A stretch of 64,000 bases of DNA from NCBI RefSeq assembly GCF_001900245.1, contig NZ_CP017813.1:496001-560000 (forward strand). Reading direction: 5' to 3'. The translations under genes were made by a program, and so were the position numbers. A model generated the notes under the pieces. That model did not search any database. It had not been told where the DNA came from and saw only the letters and a list, made by a program, of their open reading frames with translations. The DNA is from Mycoplasmopsis pullorum. GTDB lineage: Bacteria > Bacillota_I > Bacilli_A > Mycoplasmatales > Metamycoplasmataceae. Positions 33,825-46,509 of the stretch are shown piece by piece (position 1 is the first letter of the stretch; each line of letters starts with the position of its first letter).

Positions 33825-33871
33825 TGAATTATCCTTTCTATATAATTATTATTTTGTAATTTCTTTTTCAT
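33767..33871 (-). CDS. Possible 34-residue leader peptide overlapping the HTH gene
   Basis: ATG at 33871 is preceded by the strongest SD around (GGGGAGG at 33876-33882). It encodes MKKKLQNNNYIERIIQWK and then runs 16 more residues, out of frame with the HTH gene, stopping at 33767-33769. The HTH start (33824) lies inside it. It could be an upstream ORF that couples or attenuates expression, or mere chance. Confidence 0.35.
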
Positions 33872-34209
33872 GAGACCTCCCCTCATAAATAATTAAATAA
33901 TGTTTCAAACCCTATTTTTCATTTCAATTTACACTAATCCAAAAATCACGAAAAATAAGAAAAAAATGTGATTTTATGGCGTTTTTTGAATCAGATTTTA
34001 AACTTTTTGGTCAAAATCACTTTCAGGTTTAGTATAAAAATTCACCTTAAAAGAAAAAAATCAAAAATGATTCATCTTGTAAAAATCAATTATGTAAATT
34101 TTTCCCAATAAAAGGGGTAAATTAATATACAAAATTTAATACCAATTTTTTACATGTGTTAAAATTATTTATATAAATTTATACTTAATTAGGAGATACA
34201 TTTTACTTT
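33872..34209. promoter_or_regulatory. Divergent intergenic region with inverted repeat
   Basis: About 340 bases without a gene. Contains AAAATCAC (33942-33949) paired with GTGATTTT (33968-33975) and another AAAATCAC near 34014. The pyk side has an AT-rich TTATATAAA box near 34170 and AGGAG at 34191-34195, 14 bases from the ATG, which is unusually long spacing. The other side has the leader of the HTH gene. Confidence 0.45.
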
Positions 34210-35643
34210 ATGAATTTAACAGAAAAAAGAAGTAAATTAATCACAACAATTGGTCCATCTAGTGACAACTACGATACAATGCGTGCATTAATTGAAAATG
34301 GTGCAACTGCTATTAGAGCAAACTTTTCACATGGTTCTTATGATGAACAATTAAACAAGTTTGTTCTTGCGAAGAAAATTTCAAGCGACTTAAACATTCC
34401 GGTTTCATTAATTTTAGATACTAAAGGTCCAGAAATTCGTGTTGGAAAAATGAAAGATGGTGCTCAAGTTATTAAAGCTAGTACTGAATTAACAATTTGA
34501 TCAACAAAAGAAAAGTACGAAAACTTTGAGGGAACAGAAACAGAAATTACTGTTGCTTATGACATGTCAAAAGACTTAATTGTTGGAAATCAAGTTCTTT
34601 TAGATGATGGAAAATTATCAACAATCGTAACTGAAGTTGGTGATGGTTATGTTAAAGCTATAGCTGAAAACACACACAAACTAAAAACAAACAAACGTAT
34701 TAATTTACCAGGTGTTGATTTCTCATTACCATTCTTAGCTGAAAAAGATATTAACGACGTTAAATTCGGAATTAAAAACGGTGTTGATTATATTGCTGCT
34801 TCGTTTGTTAACTCTGCAAAAAACGTTCGTGAGTTACGTAAATTATTAGATGAAAACGGTGGACAACACGTTCAAATTATTTCAAAAATTGAATCACACT
34901 TAGGTGTTATGAATATTGAAGAAATCATCAATGAAAGTGACGCTATCATGGTTGCTCGTGGTGATTTAGGTTTAGAAATTCCTTACTATGACGTTCCTTA
35001 CTACCAAAAAATAATGATCAGAAAATGTAGAGAATTAGGTAAACCAGTTGTTGTTGCGACACAAATGCTTGACTCAATGGAAAACAATCCACACCCTACA
35101 CGTGCTGAAGTAACTGACGTTTATTTTGCTACTGAATTAGGAGCTGACTCAACAATGTTATCAGGAGAATCAGCAAATGGAGATTTTCCAGTTGAAGCAG
35201 TTAAAGTTATGTCAAACATCAACAAACGTGCTGAAAAAGAATTCTATGAAAAAACATACTACGATGTTCAATTAGAACAAGTTAGAAAAAACTCAGATTA
35301 TTTTGATAAACGTTCAATCATCGCTTATGACGTTGCTAACAAAGTACGTCGTGGAGACTACAAATTTGCTGTTGTTCTTTCAAGAACAGGACAATTATTA
35401 AAAGAAGTTGCTAAATTCCGTCCAAATACAGCTATTATTGGTATTTTAGATAATGCTGATTTAATTGGTGGATTCGGAATTACTTCAAGCGTATTCACAT
35501 CTTTAGATTCAAAAAGATTATTTAGCGAAATTAAAAAGGACCACAATAAAGCTTTAGAAGCTTTAGCTCCTTACGGTGCTCAACCAGGGGACAAATACTT
35601 AGTTGTTGAAAATACTTCAATTACTGAACACATCGTAAAATAA
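34210..35643 (+). CDS. pyk: Pyruvate kinase
   Basis: A 477-residue glycolytic enzyme making pyruvate and ATP, the main ATP source in mycoplasmas. KLITTIGPSS, TKGPEIRVGKM, the catalytic block SKIESHLGVMNIEEI and MVARGDLGLEIP, and ATQMLDSMENNPHPTRAEVTD are all present. Reads one TGA Trp. Monocistronic with terminators after it. Confidence 0.98.
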
Positions 35644-35651
35644 TAAAAGTT

Positions 35652-35683
35652 AAAACCAGAGCTAAAAAGGCTCTGGTTTTTTT
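35652..35683 (+). terminator. Terminator after pyk
   Basis: Stem AAAACCAGAGC (35652-35662) with GCTCTGGTTTT (35670-35680), seven-base loop, T run. Confidence 0.9.
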
Positions 35684-35691
35684 GCAAACAA

Positions 35692-35728
35692 AAAATCCTA
35701 TGTGAGGCTAATGCTCACATAGGATTTT
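35692..35728 (-). terminator. Terminator of the nusG operon (works both ways)
   Basis: Perfect 15-bp stem, 35692-35706 with 35714-35728, loop GCTAATG. The minus-strand nusG stop lies at its edge; on + it backs up the pyk terminator. Confidence 0.85.
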
Positions 35729-36326
35729 ATTTTAATAATGTTAAGTATGACATTTTGATGGTTACTGGGACTTTTTTACCAAAACTTTCAATTTCAATTG
35801 TCCCGGTGTTTTCTTTTTCGTCAATGCTAATTAAAATTCCACGTTCACCTACGAATGAAGAACCTTCGACCACTTCTACTACATCACCGACTTTAAATGG
35901 ATTAAGTGATTTTCCACTTCTGAAATCTTGTAATGCTTCTTCTTCTTTTTTTCATGATTTTTTGATTTCACGTTCTGTAACAGGAGTTGGTTTTGCACCT
36001 TTTCCAGAACTACCAACTAAACCAGTCACATATTGAGTGTTACGGACAACAAATCAAGCTTGGTCACTCATATGCATTTTAATAAAGATGTAACCAGGAT
36101 ACATATTAACTCATTTAATTTTGTAAGAGTCCCCAAGCTTACGTTTTTCAGCCTCTTTAGCTGTTAAGATTGGTTTTTGAAAAATTTTGAAAGGTCCCTC
36201 TTCTGTACCGTTTAAATCAAAATCTTCCTCGACTTTTTCGGCAAAAATTCTGTTTTTTAAAGATTCAACTACGAATGATTCTTTTCCTGAAATAGTAGAA
36301 ACCATATATCAATTAAATTTCTTCAT
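35727..36326 (-). CDS. nusG: Transcription antitermination factor NusG
   Basis: A 199-residue NusG: KKFNWYMVSTISGKE at the start, NTQYVTGLVGSSGKG in the middle, and the KOW domain with FKVGDVVEVVEGSSFVGERG toward the end. Binds RNA polymerase and S10. ATG 36326 has SD AAAAGGAGA; a later in-frame Met is only internal. Encoded downstream of rpmG and secE as is usual. Confidence 0.95.
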
Positions 36327-36337
36327 TTTTTCTCCTT

Positions 36338-36562
36338 TTAATTACCAGCACCAACTTGAATATTATTTCAAAGTAATGTAAATATTGTAGAAACGACAAA
36401 AACAAACAACACAAAGATTAGTGTAAAAACAATAATTTGAGTCATTGAACTAATATTTTTTTTCGAATCAGGTCATCTAACACGTTTAATTTCTTTAATA
36501 AATTTTCTAAAATAATATTTTTTTACTTTCGGTTTTTGATTTTCTTGTTTCTTTAAAGTCAT
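36338..36562 (-). CDS. secE: Preprotein translocase subunit SecE
   Basis: A 74-residue single-span protein. FIKEIKRVRWPDSKKNISSM is the conserved amphipathic helix, followed by the TM segment (about 42-64). Two TGA Trp codons keep it out of standard-code lists. Overlaps rpmG by one base. Confidence 0.93.
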
Positions 36563-36711
36563 TATTTTTCTTCCTTATGAATCGTATGGTTATTGCAATT
36601 TGTGCAATGTTTTTTAATTATTATTCGACTTTGATTACCAAAACTTTTATTTGTATAGTAATTTTTTCTGCGACAAACTTCACACGCCAAGGCTATTTTT
36701 TTCTTTTGCAT
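36562..36711 (-). CDS. rpmG: 50S ribosomal protein L33 (zinc type)
   Basis: 49 residues: MQKKKIALACEVCRRKNYYT with CEVC, then CTNC, two zinc knuckles. Usual position upstream of secE-nusG. Its ATG is nine bases from a perfect minus-strand TATAAT, so it may be translated leaderless. Confidence 0.93.
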   Translation of the reverse strand: MQKKKIALACEVCRRKNYYTNKSFGNQSRIIIKKHCTNCNNHTIHKEEK

Positions 36712-36719
36712 ATTTTAAA

Positions 36720-36725
36720 ATTATA
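36720..36725 (-). promoter_or_regulatory. -10 box of the rpmG-secE-nusG operon
   Basis: Minus-strand TATAAT; only eight bases before the rpmG start, without SD. Confidence 0.6.
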
Positions 36726-36742
36726 CTTTATAACTCACAAAT

Positions 36743-36780
36743 AATAAAATAAAACGGACTTTTTACCGTTTTATTTTATT
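36743..36780 (-). terminator. Terminator of the secG-rnr-trmN6-metG-ABM block
   Basis: Perfect 15-bp stem (36743-36757 with 36766-36780), eight-base loop. The ABM gene's stop codon lies inside the stem. Confidence 0.85.
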
Positions 36781-37055
36781 GTATTGAATGAATATAGAAC
36801 ATCAACTTTCAATGCCATTTTTGCAAGTGTTTTTAGTTCACGATTCATTTCTTCTTTTTTTTCAAATTCTAAATAATCATCTTTAGTACTTCATCTTTCT
36901 AAAAGTACTATTTCGCTGTCACTATTTAGTCCATATTCGAAAGAAAGATTTTGAGTTTCCATTCTTGCTTTTTTAACAAAAATGTGTAAATAATCAATAA
37001 AACCTTTGATTTTTTCAGGATTTATTGTATATAAAGTAGCTCTTACATAAATCAT
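36771..37055 (-). CDS. ABM/YgiN-like domain protein
   Basis: A 94-residue ferredoxin-like-fold protein: MIYVRATLYTINPEKIKGFI, then ETQNLSFEYGLNSDSEIVLLERWSTKDDYLEF (shown in pieces) where Glu-Arg-Trp matches the antibiotic-biosynthesis-monooxygenase family. Such small proteins dimerise and act as quinol monooxygenases or have unknown roles; catalytic His residues are few. Ten bases after metG. Confidence 0.75.
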
Positions 37056-37065
37056 AAATGGACTC

Positions 37066-39376
<2,311 letters not shown>

Positions 39377-39377
39377 T

Positions 39378-41578
39378 TTATTTCTTTCTTAAATCTTGTT
39401 TTTTTACATTTTTGTAACTATTATTTTGTTTAATATAATCGTCATAAAATTCTTCTAAAACCGCATCAATTTTACCTTCAACAAGATCGACTCCAGCTAT
39501 TACAACATTAACGGTATCACCTATGGTAAATGTTCTTTTGGTATTTTTATTAACTAATTTTGTTAATGTTTCGTCGTTTTCATATTCACCATCCAGCAAT
39601 GATGTGCGATGCACTAATGCATCTGTTTATTGGCGAATTCGACAAAAAAACCGAATTTGACTATGCTAATAATTTGTGCACTAAATCTTTCTCCAATTTT
39701 ATTTTTGAAGAATTCTGCATACATTAAATCGTTTGAGTTACGTTCCGCTTCAACTGATGATTGTTCACTTGATGAACATTGAATCGCGATAGATTCTAAT
39801 TTTTCTTTGATTTCATTCAATTTATGATTTTCTTTATTAAAAACAAAATCGCGAATAATTCTGTGGACCACTAAATCGGGATAACGACGAATTGGACTGG
39901 TGAAGTGACAATAGCAGTCGCTCGCTAGCCCAAAATGACCGATATTGCCCCCAGAATATTTTGCTTTTTGCATAGTTCTTAAAAACATCAATTTGATGAA
40001 TTCGTCGTCACGTTTTGATTTAATAATTTCAGTACATTCGGCGAATTTTTTAGGTGTTAAATCAACTTCATTAATATAAATATCGTTGATTTTTAAAGCA
40101 TTTAAAACAGTTTTGAGCGAATTGATTTTTTCCACATCTGGGACATCGTGGACTCTGTACATCACAGGTAATTTTAATTTTGATAAGAAAATAGCAACTT
40201 CTTCATTTGCTCGAACCATGAAATCTTCGATTAGAACTTCGGAAACACCACGCTCTTCAATTTTGATATCTTTGACGCTACCGTCTTCATTTAAAATTAT
40301 TTTTGGTTCAGAAATTTCAAAATCAATGTATCCCTGATTAATTTTAAAATTATGCAAGATTTTTGACAACTCATATGAGTCTAGCAACATTTTTTGCAAT
40401 TGCGAATCTTTAATTACTGAATCATCATTATGTTCTAAAAAGTTATTGACTTGTTTGTAAGTTAAACGATATTTACTATTAATAATCCCAGGAAAAATAT
40501 TTGTTTTAACAGTGTTACCTTTCGGATCAATTTCCATTACACAACTCATTACAAAACGATCTTCATTTGGATTAAGCGAACAAATACCATTTGACAATTC
40601 TTCAGGAAGCATAGGGATAACACGATCTACTAAATAGATACTTGTCCCTCTTTGTAAAGCCTCTTTATCAATTTCAGTATTCTCTCTGACGTAGTGTGAA
40701 ACGTCCGCAATGTGGACACCTAACTCGAAATTACCATTTGGTAATTTTTTAACAATTATTGCATCATCAAAATCTTTTGTTGAGTCTCCGTCAATAGTGA
40801 CAATAAGTTCATTTCTTAAGTCAACACGTCCAGTTCAATCTTCTTGGTCGATTTTTTGTGGTACTTTTTGAAGTTCCCCAGTCAAGGAATCTGGGAAACT
40901 TTTTGGTAATTTTGTATTTTCGATAAATGCTTTTAAAAATACTTTTGGATCTGTTTCATTTGTAATTACAGATTGAATTGAAACTAAAATGTAAGATTTT
41001 TCGAAACTCACAATTTTTGCCACAACTAAATCGTTAATTTTAGCTTCTACAGACATATTGACAATTCTGAATTTGTGTATTTTGAACTTTTTATCGATTG
41101 GTTCAAAGTCAACGAAATTATTATTTTTTTTCAAGAATCCGATTAATTCACTATTGTTTCGTTTTTGAATTTGAGTTACGACACCGTAAAATATTTCTTC
41201 CTGATCAGATTTAATTTCTTTAAAAATTTTTGCTTGAACTTGATCACCATCCATTGCATTGTTAAAGTTATTTTTTGCAATGTAGATTGATTTTTTATCC
41301 TTTTCTAAAATTTCCACATCGTCCGTAATTTCATCTAAAAAACCAAATTTACCTGATGAGTTAACTTTTAAGATACCATCTTTTTCTTGAACGAAAATAG
41401 GTGCATAATAAGAATCGTCTCTATTTTTAAAAATTAAGTATTCATTTTGTAATTCAAACAATAATTTAGTAACTTCTTTATTTTGTTTAGGATTAATCTT
41501 AAAATGTTTAACTATTTCTAAAAAAGGTACATTCTTTTTGTTTTTTATAAATTCTAATATATTTGCTTTATTTATCAT
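39378..41578 (-). pseudogene. rnr: Ribonuclease R, frameshifted in the C-terminal S1 domain
   Basis: 3'-5' exoribonuclease. The main frame runs from ATG 41578 to TAG 39614-39616 (654 residues): cold-shock domains, then the RNB catalytic domain with DSTKDFDDAII and YCHFTSPIRRYPDLVVHRI. The S1 domain starts (FGFFVEFANK) and then stops; the rest (DALVHRTSLLDGEYENDETL and on, ending KKQDLRKK at 39378) is in the -1 frame. One missing A in AATAAACAG (complement near 39626-39628) restores NKTDALVHRTSLL. RNase R is normally the sole 3'-5' exonuclease in mollicutes, so a sequencing error or tolerated S1 truncation are both possible. Confidence 0.88.
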
Positions 41579-41814
41579 TATCCAATAAAAATTCTAAAAA
41601 TTAGAGCAATAGATAAGAGTACAATTCCGACACTAAACATCGCGTATTTTAGAAATTTTTTGCTGCCCCTTTCTTTTGATGTTTTAAAAAGTTCCAAGTC
41701 CCCTGATCCGACCAAAGCACCAGAAAAAGCGTTTGAGTCCGGAGACATTAGGAACGAAATTATGATTATTACTAAAGAAATAAAAATGATCACAAATAAT
41801 ATTGCTGTTTGCAT
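41578..41814 (-). CDS. secG: Preprotein translocase subunit SecG
   Basis: A 78-residue protein with two TM segments (about 2-22 and 57-77) and the SPDSNAFSGALVGSGD cytosolic loop typical of SecG. Its stop overlaps the rnr start. secG-rnr neighbours are common in Gram-positives. Confidence 0.9.
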   Translation of the reverse strand: MQTAILFVIIFISLVIIIISFLMSPDSNAFSGALVGSGDLELFKTSKERGSKKFLKYAMFSVGIVLLSIALIFRIFIG

Positions 41815-41910
41815 ATTTCTCCTAATTTATATTAATAATTAAATTTTATAATATTATATTTTTATTTTTAGTAAGTTTTGAAAATACAAAATCGATGTTT
41901 ATATCATATA

Positions 41911-41919
41911 TGATATAAT
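41911..41919 (+). promoter_or_regulatory. Extended -10 promoter of the K+ channel operon
   Basis: TGATATAAT, an extended -10 (TG-n-TATAAT), 27 bases before the ATG; SD AAGAGG lies between. Confidence 0.65.
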
Positions 41920-41946
41920 AACGCAGTTAATTAAGAGGTATTAAAA

Positions 41947-42924
41947 ATGTCAATTTTAAATATATGTAAAGCTATTAATATAATCGTTACTTCTGATAAT
42001 GAATTACCTAAATCTTTAAATAAACATAATAAATATTTAAACATTTTAAAATATATTTACATCGCAATTTTACTCTTTACAGTTACATTCTCTTTTGTGA
42101 GTTTTGCTGTACCAAAAACAAATTCTGATATTTCAAATTTACTAATTTTTATTAGTATTGCGACATTTTTTGTTTTTGCAATTGATTTTTCATTACACTG
42201 AATTACTTGCTGAGTAAATAAACCAGAAAGACCTATTTGAAAGAGCTTTTTATCTTATCCATTTACTTTTACAGGTATCATTTTAATTTTATGTATGTTA
42301 CCATCTTTAAAAGTTTTTGAATATTGAGGTTTAGAAAAAAACGCCTGAGTGGATTTCTTTAAAGTTTTATCATTTGTACGAATTATTCGTCTGGTTTTGA
42401 TTTTAAAAATCTATCCACCATTTAAAATTTTAATTAATGTATTCCAATCACAAAAAGTTATTTTGACCTATATTTTCGTTTTCATTGTTATTTTAATTAT
42501 TGTTTTCGCTTTGATTATTTGAAATAATGAAACAGTTTGATTAGAAAATACTATTTCAAAACAAATTTTGAGTGATTTTAAAACAAATAATCCGAATCAA
42601 GAAATACCTGTTTGAATTAATGATCATAACTCAGAACAGTGAAAAAATGAATACGAAAAAATTCTTAATTCTGGAGCTTATTCAAACGTAGTAACTAGCT
42701 TTTTTGACTCACTTTATTTTTCAACTATTACCTTAACTACAATTGGATATGGCGATTTCTTCCCGCATGCGGATGCATCAAAATTTATTGTTATTTTAAT
42801 TTCGCTAGTTGGTATCGCCATCTTTGCAATACCATCCGGGGTTATTGCAGGGGCAATGTTGAGTGAAATGAATAATATTATTAAAACTAAAAAAGATAAA
42901 AATGCTCAGAATCCTGAAAACTAG
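41947..42924 (+). CDS. Voltage-gated-type potassium channel
   Basis: A 325-residue integral membrane protein. Six hydrophobic segments; an S4-like stretch FVRIIRLVLILKIYPPFKIL with regularly spaced Arg/Lys; the selectivity filter TTIGYGD near residue 265 in SLYFSTITLTTIGYGDFFPH. Reads many TGA Trp codons. Thirty bases before a cation P-type ATPase, so ion homeostasis is the shared theme. Confidence 0.92.
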
Positions 42925-42954
42925 AATTTTAGATTTTTGAGAATAAGGAACTTT

Positions 42955-45690
42955 ATGAAACAAAATATAAAAAACGAAAACAAATTAGATACTAATATTA
43001 GTGAATTAAACACTAATCCCGAAACAGGATTAACAAGCCAAGAAGTTTTAAAAAATCGTGAACTTTTTGGTGAAAATATTTTAAAAACACATAAAAAAAT
43101 TAATCCTTTTATTGCTTTTTTAAACCAATTTAAAGATTTTATGATTATTTTATTATTAATTGCAGCGTGTGCAAGTATCTCAGTGACTATCTGAGAACAT
43201 GTGAGTGGACACTTAGTGGACAAAACTGATAAAATAATTGCCTACACTGAACCTGCTATTATTTTATTAGTGGTTGTTTTAAACAGTATGCTAGGCGCAT
43301 ATCAAGAAGTCAAAAGTGACCAAGCAGTACGTGCTTTGGAAAAAATTAATGAACAAAATGCAAAAGTATTAAGAGATGGTCGTGTACAAAATATTCCTGC
43401 AGTGGACATTGTCCCTGGGGACATTTTAATTGTAGAAGCTGGTGACACTATCTCTGCTGATGCAAAATTAATTCAAAGTTTTAACTTAATGACTGTCGAA
43501 TCATCACTGACCGGGGAATCTGTACCTGTAAGTAAAGACTTTAAATTTGTACCACAAGACGAAAAGATCATTGCTGAACAGAAAAACAAAATTTTTTCAG
43601 GTACTTATGTAACTAATGGTCGGGGAGTTGCAATTGTATATGCAACTGGTAAAGGGACAGTTATCGGACAAATTAATAAAATGATTCAAGAGGAAGAACA
43701 ACAAATCACTCCTTTACAAATTAAACTTAATAAATTAAGTAAAATCTTTGGTTATAGTGGTATCGCACTTTTATTTTTAAGTTTAATTATTCAAATTTTA
43801 TTAAGCAATTCCTTAACAGGGGATTGAGCAAAGGCGGATGTATATACTAATTCTTTAATTACAAGTATTTCATTAGCAGTTGCTGCTATACCAGAAGGTT
43901 TAATTCCTTTTACAACAGTTATTTTAGCAATTGGTGTGTCATGAATGGCAAAAAATAACGCTATTGTAAAAAATTTACCAGCAATTGAGGCCCTCGGGTC
44001 AACTAATGTGATTTGTTCAGATAAAACTGGGACGCTTACACAAAATAAAATGGTGGTTCAAAATCTTTTTTATAAAAATCACCTTTTAAAAGACGATAAT
44101 TCAAAAACAGATTTCAACGAATTGGTTAAAAAATTTATTTTATGTTCTGATGCTGAAGTGCATTGACAAAACAACAAATTTGAAGAAGTAGGTGATCCTA
44201 CTGAAACAGGTGTATTAATTTATGGTTATGAAAAAGGGATTATCAAATCTGACTTATTCCAAACCTATAAGAAAATAGGTGCTTTGCCTTTTGATAGTGA
44301 CAGAAAAATGATGTCTGTTTTAATTGAAATGGATACACATAATTTATTAATTACTAAAGGTGCTCCTGATGTCATTTTTTCACGCTTAACAAATTCAAAC
44401 GATCAAGCAGTACATGTTAATGAAGAATGATCAAATCAAGCTTATCGTGTTTTAGCAGTAGCAACTAAAAAACTTCCTAAATCACAAAACTCAATTTCTT
44501 TAGACGATGAAAATAACTTTGATTTTGAGGGGCTTGTGGCTTTAATTGATCCACCAAGGGAAGAGGTTAAAGCTTCAATTTTAGAAGCAAAAAATGCAGG
44601 AATTAAAACTGTTATGATTACTGGGGACCATTTAACTACTGCTGTGGCCATTGGAAAACAATTAGGAATTTACAATGATTCTGACTTGGTAATTACTGGT
44701 GCTCAACTTGCACAAATGTCGCAAGAAGAGTTAATTAATCAGGTACAATCAATTTCAATTTATGCACGTGTTAATCCAGAAGATAAATTAAGAATTGTGA
44801 AAGCATGACAACATCATGATAAAGTTGTTGCTATGACTGGGGACGGTGTAAACGACGCTCCTGCTCTAAAAGCAAGTGATATTGGTTGTGCGATGGGGAT
44901 TACTGGTACTGATGTTTCAAAACAAGCGGCAAATGTAATTCTAACTGATGATAATTTCAGTACTATAACTAAAGCAGTTAAGAGTGGTCGTGAAATATAT
45001 GACAAAATCAAGACTGTTGTTTTAAATCTATTAATTTCATCAATTACTGAAATAATTGTAATGTTAGTAGGATTATTTGCTTTTAGATTTATTTTTAAAG
45101 ATTCAATTGGACAAGCTGAATTCTGAATTTTATCAGCATCTCAATTGTTATGAATTAATTTATTAACACACGGATTACCAGCTATAGCATTAGGGATGGT
45201 CCACTCTGGGGACAATGTAATGAACCGTGCCCCTTATAGCAAAAACGAAACTATTTTTTCACGCGGAATGGGGACAAATTTAATTATTCAATCAGTCACA
45301 CTTTCTATTTTATCTTTAGTTTCATACGGAATTGTCGGTATGATAGCACAACAAAATAACATTCAAGGTGTCGAATTTATTAAATTAACTTCTACAGCTT
45401 GCTTTGTGACCATGGGGATTGGAGCTTCTTTAAGTTCATTAAACTTAATGAGTAAAAAGAACTTAATTTTATGTTCATTTAAGCAATTCTATTTAGTTTA
45501 TTTAGCAAGCGTATTTTCATTATTCTGTGTTCTAGCAGCCGCATATATTCCGGGACTAAATTCAGTGTTTAAAATGTTCACTGGGGAATACATTGCTATT
45601 TATGTGTATATTCCTATTCTTTTAGGTTTAGGTTTAAATATGATGAACGAAGTTATTAAAGTGTTTAATAATTTTATTCTTAAAAAATAA
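42955..45690 (+). CDS. Cation-transporting P-type ATPase (P2, Ca2+-ATPase-like)
   Basis: A 911-residue pump. [11 protein letters not shown] (actuator), [16 protein letters not shown] in TM4 (the PEGL ion site of P2A/P2B pumps), phosphorylation motif [13 protein letters not shown] (Asp near residue 355) and [19 protein letters not shown] (near 627). N-terminal cation-ATPase domain [20 protein letters not shown]. Closest family PacL/Ca2+ pumps; ion specificity not provable. ATG 42955 with AAGGA. Same operon as the channel. Confidence 0.93.
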
Positions 45691-45704
45691 TTTGCTAATA
45701 CAAC

Positions 45705-45739
45705 AATACAGATCGCTTTTTATTGCATCTGTATTTTTT
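45705..45739 (+). terminator. Terminator after the P-type ATPase
   Basis: Stem AATACAGAT (45705-45713) with ATCTGTATT (45727-45735) followed by T. Confidence 0.8.
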
Positions 45740-45929
45740 ATTAATTAAAAATCACAAAAAATAAATAAAAAAATTTTGTTTTTTTTAGTTTTTCAATATA
45801 ATAAGTAAGCAATAAATATTGAATGCTATCGATACTTCTTGCCTTGCGTAACTTTAAATAAAAAAAGTAAAAATTTTCTTTGAAAAAAAATTTTTATCCT
45901 TATAATATTAAAGCACAAACGCAAGAAAT
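45740..45929 (+). promoter_or_regulatory. Intergenic region upstream of the tRNA-Asn cluster
   Basis: About 190 bases with no gene. TATAAT at 45901-45906 with TTGAAA (45880-45885) is the tRNA promoter. Another TATAAT at 45797-45802 has no gene directly behind it; a small RNA is possible but I see no recognisable structure. Confidence 0.5.
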
Positions 45930-46004
45930 GCCGATTTAGCTCAGCGGTAGAGCAGCTGGCTGTTAACCAGTTGGTCGTTGGTTCAATCCCAATAATCGGC
46001 GCCA
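45930..46004 (+). tRNA. tRNA-Asn (GTT)
   Basis: 75 bases; acceptor GCCGATT/AATCGGC, loop CTGTTAA, discriminator G, CCA encoded. Confidence 0.97.
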
Positions 46005-46012
46005 TTTATTTT

Positions 46013-46088
46013 GGTCTGTTGGTGAAGCGGTTAACACACATGGTTTTCATCCATGCATACACGGGTTCGATCCCCGTACAGACTGCCA
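46013..46088 (+). tRNA. tRNA-Glu (TTC)
   Basis: 76 bases; acceptor GGTCTGT with ACAGACT (G1-U72), anticodon stem CATGG/CCATG, loop TTTTCAT, CCA encoded. Confidence 0.95.
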
Positions 46089-46092
46089 TTAT

Positions 46093-46168
46093 GGAAGATT
46101 AGCTCAGCTGGGAGAGCGTCGCCCTTACAAGGCGAATGTCATGGGTTCGAGTCCCTTATCTTCCACCA
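46093..46168 (+). tRNA. tRNA-Val (TAC)
   Basis: 76 bases; acceptor GGAAGAT/ATCTTCC, loop CTTACAA, CCA encoded. Confidence 0.97.
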
Positions 46169-46169
46169 C

Positions 46170-46245
<76 letters not shown>

Positions 46246-46254
46246 GAGAAAGAT

Positions 46255-46276
46255 ATAAGCTTGGCTTATTTTTTTT
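46255..46276 (+). terminator. Terminator after tRNA-Thr
   Basis: Stem ATAAGC (46255-46260) with GCTTAT (46264-46269), TTG loop, T run; it separates the four-tRNA group from tRNA-Leu. Confidence 0.7.
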
Positions 46277-46339
46277 ATATCATATATAACTTATATTTCT
46301 TATATTAAAATTTCTTCATTAATTTTTAAAAAAACAAGT

Positions 46340-46424
46340 GCGCGAGTGGTGAAATTGGCAGACACGCTAGATTTAGGCTCTAGTGCTTTACGGCGTAAGG
46401 GTTCAAGTCCCTTCCCGCGCACCA
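46340..46424 (+). tRNA. tRNA-Leu (TAG)
   Basis: 85 bases with a long variable arm; anticodon stem CTAGA/TCTAG, loop TTTAGGC, CCA encoded. Acceptor GCGCGAG against CCCGCGC has an A6-C67 mismatch. Confidence 0.95.
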
Positions 46425-46433
46425 AATGATAGC

Positions 46434-46467
46434 AAGAACTCAAGAGGGTTCTTTTTTTTTTTTTTTT
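46434..46467 (+). terminator. Terminator after tRNA-Leu with a 16-T tail
   Basis: Stem AAGAAC (46434-46439) with GTTCTT (46448-46453), then an unbroken T run to 46467, 28 bases ahead of the next gene's -10 box. Confidence 0.75.
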
Positions 46468-46495
46468 GCCAGTTCAATATACCACAGTTAAATAG

Positions 46496-46501
46496 TATAA
46501 T
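46496..46501 (+). promoter_or_regulatory. -10 box giving a leaderless start
   Basis: TATAAT eight bases before the ATG at 46510; no SD. Transcription would begin within a base or two of the start codon. Confidence 0.65.
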
Positions 46502-46509
46502 TATATATT

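Noticed and set aside
45797-45880. Small RNA behind an isolated TATAAT upstream of the tRNA-Asn cluster
   Set aside because: No stable structure, terminator or match to SRP, tmRNA, RNase P or 5S RNA; left as unexplained intergenic sequence.
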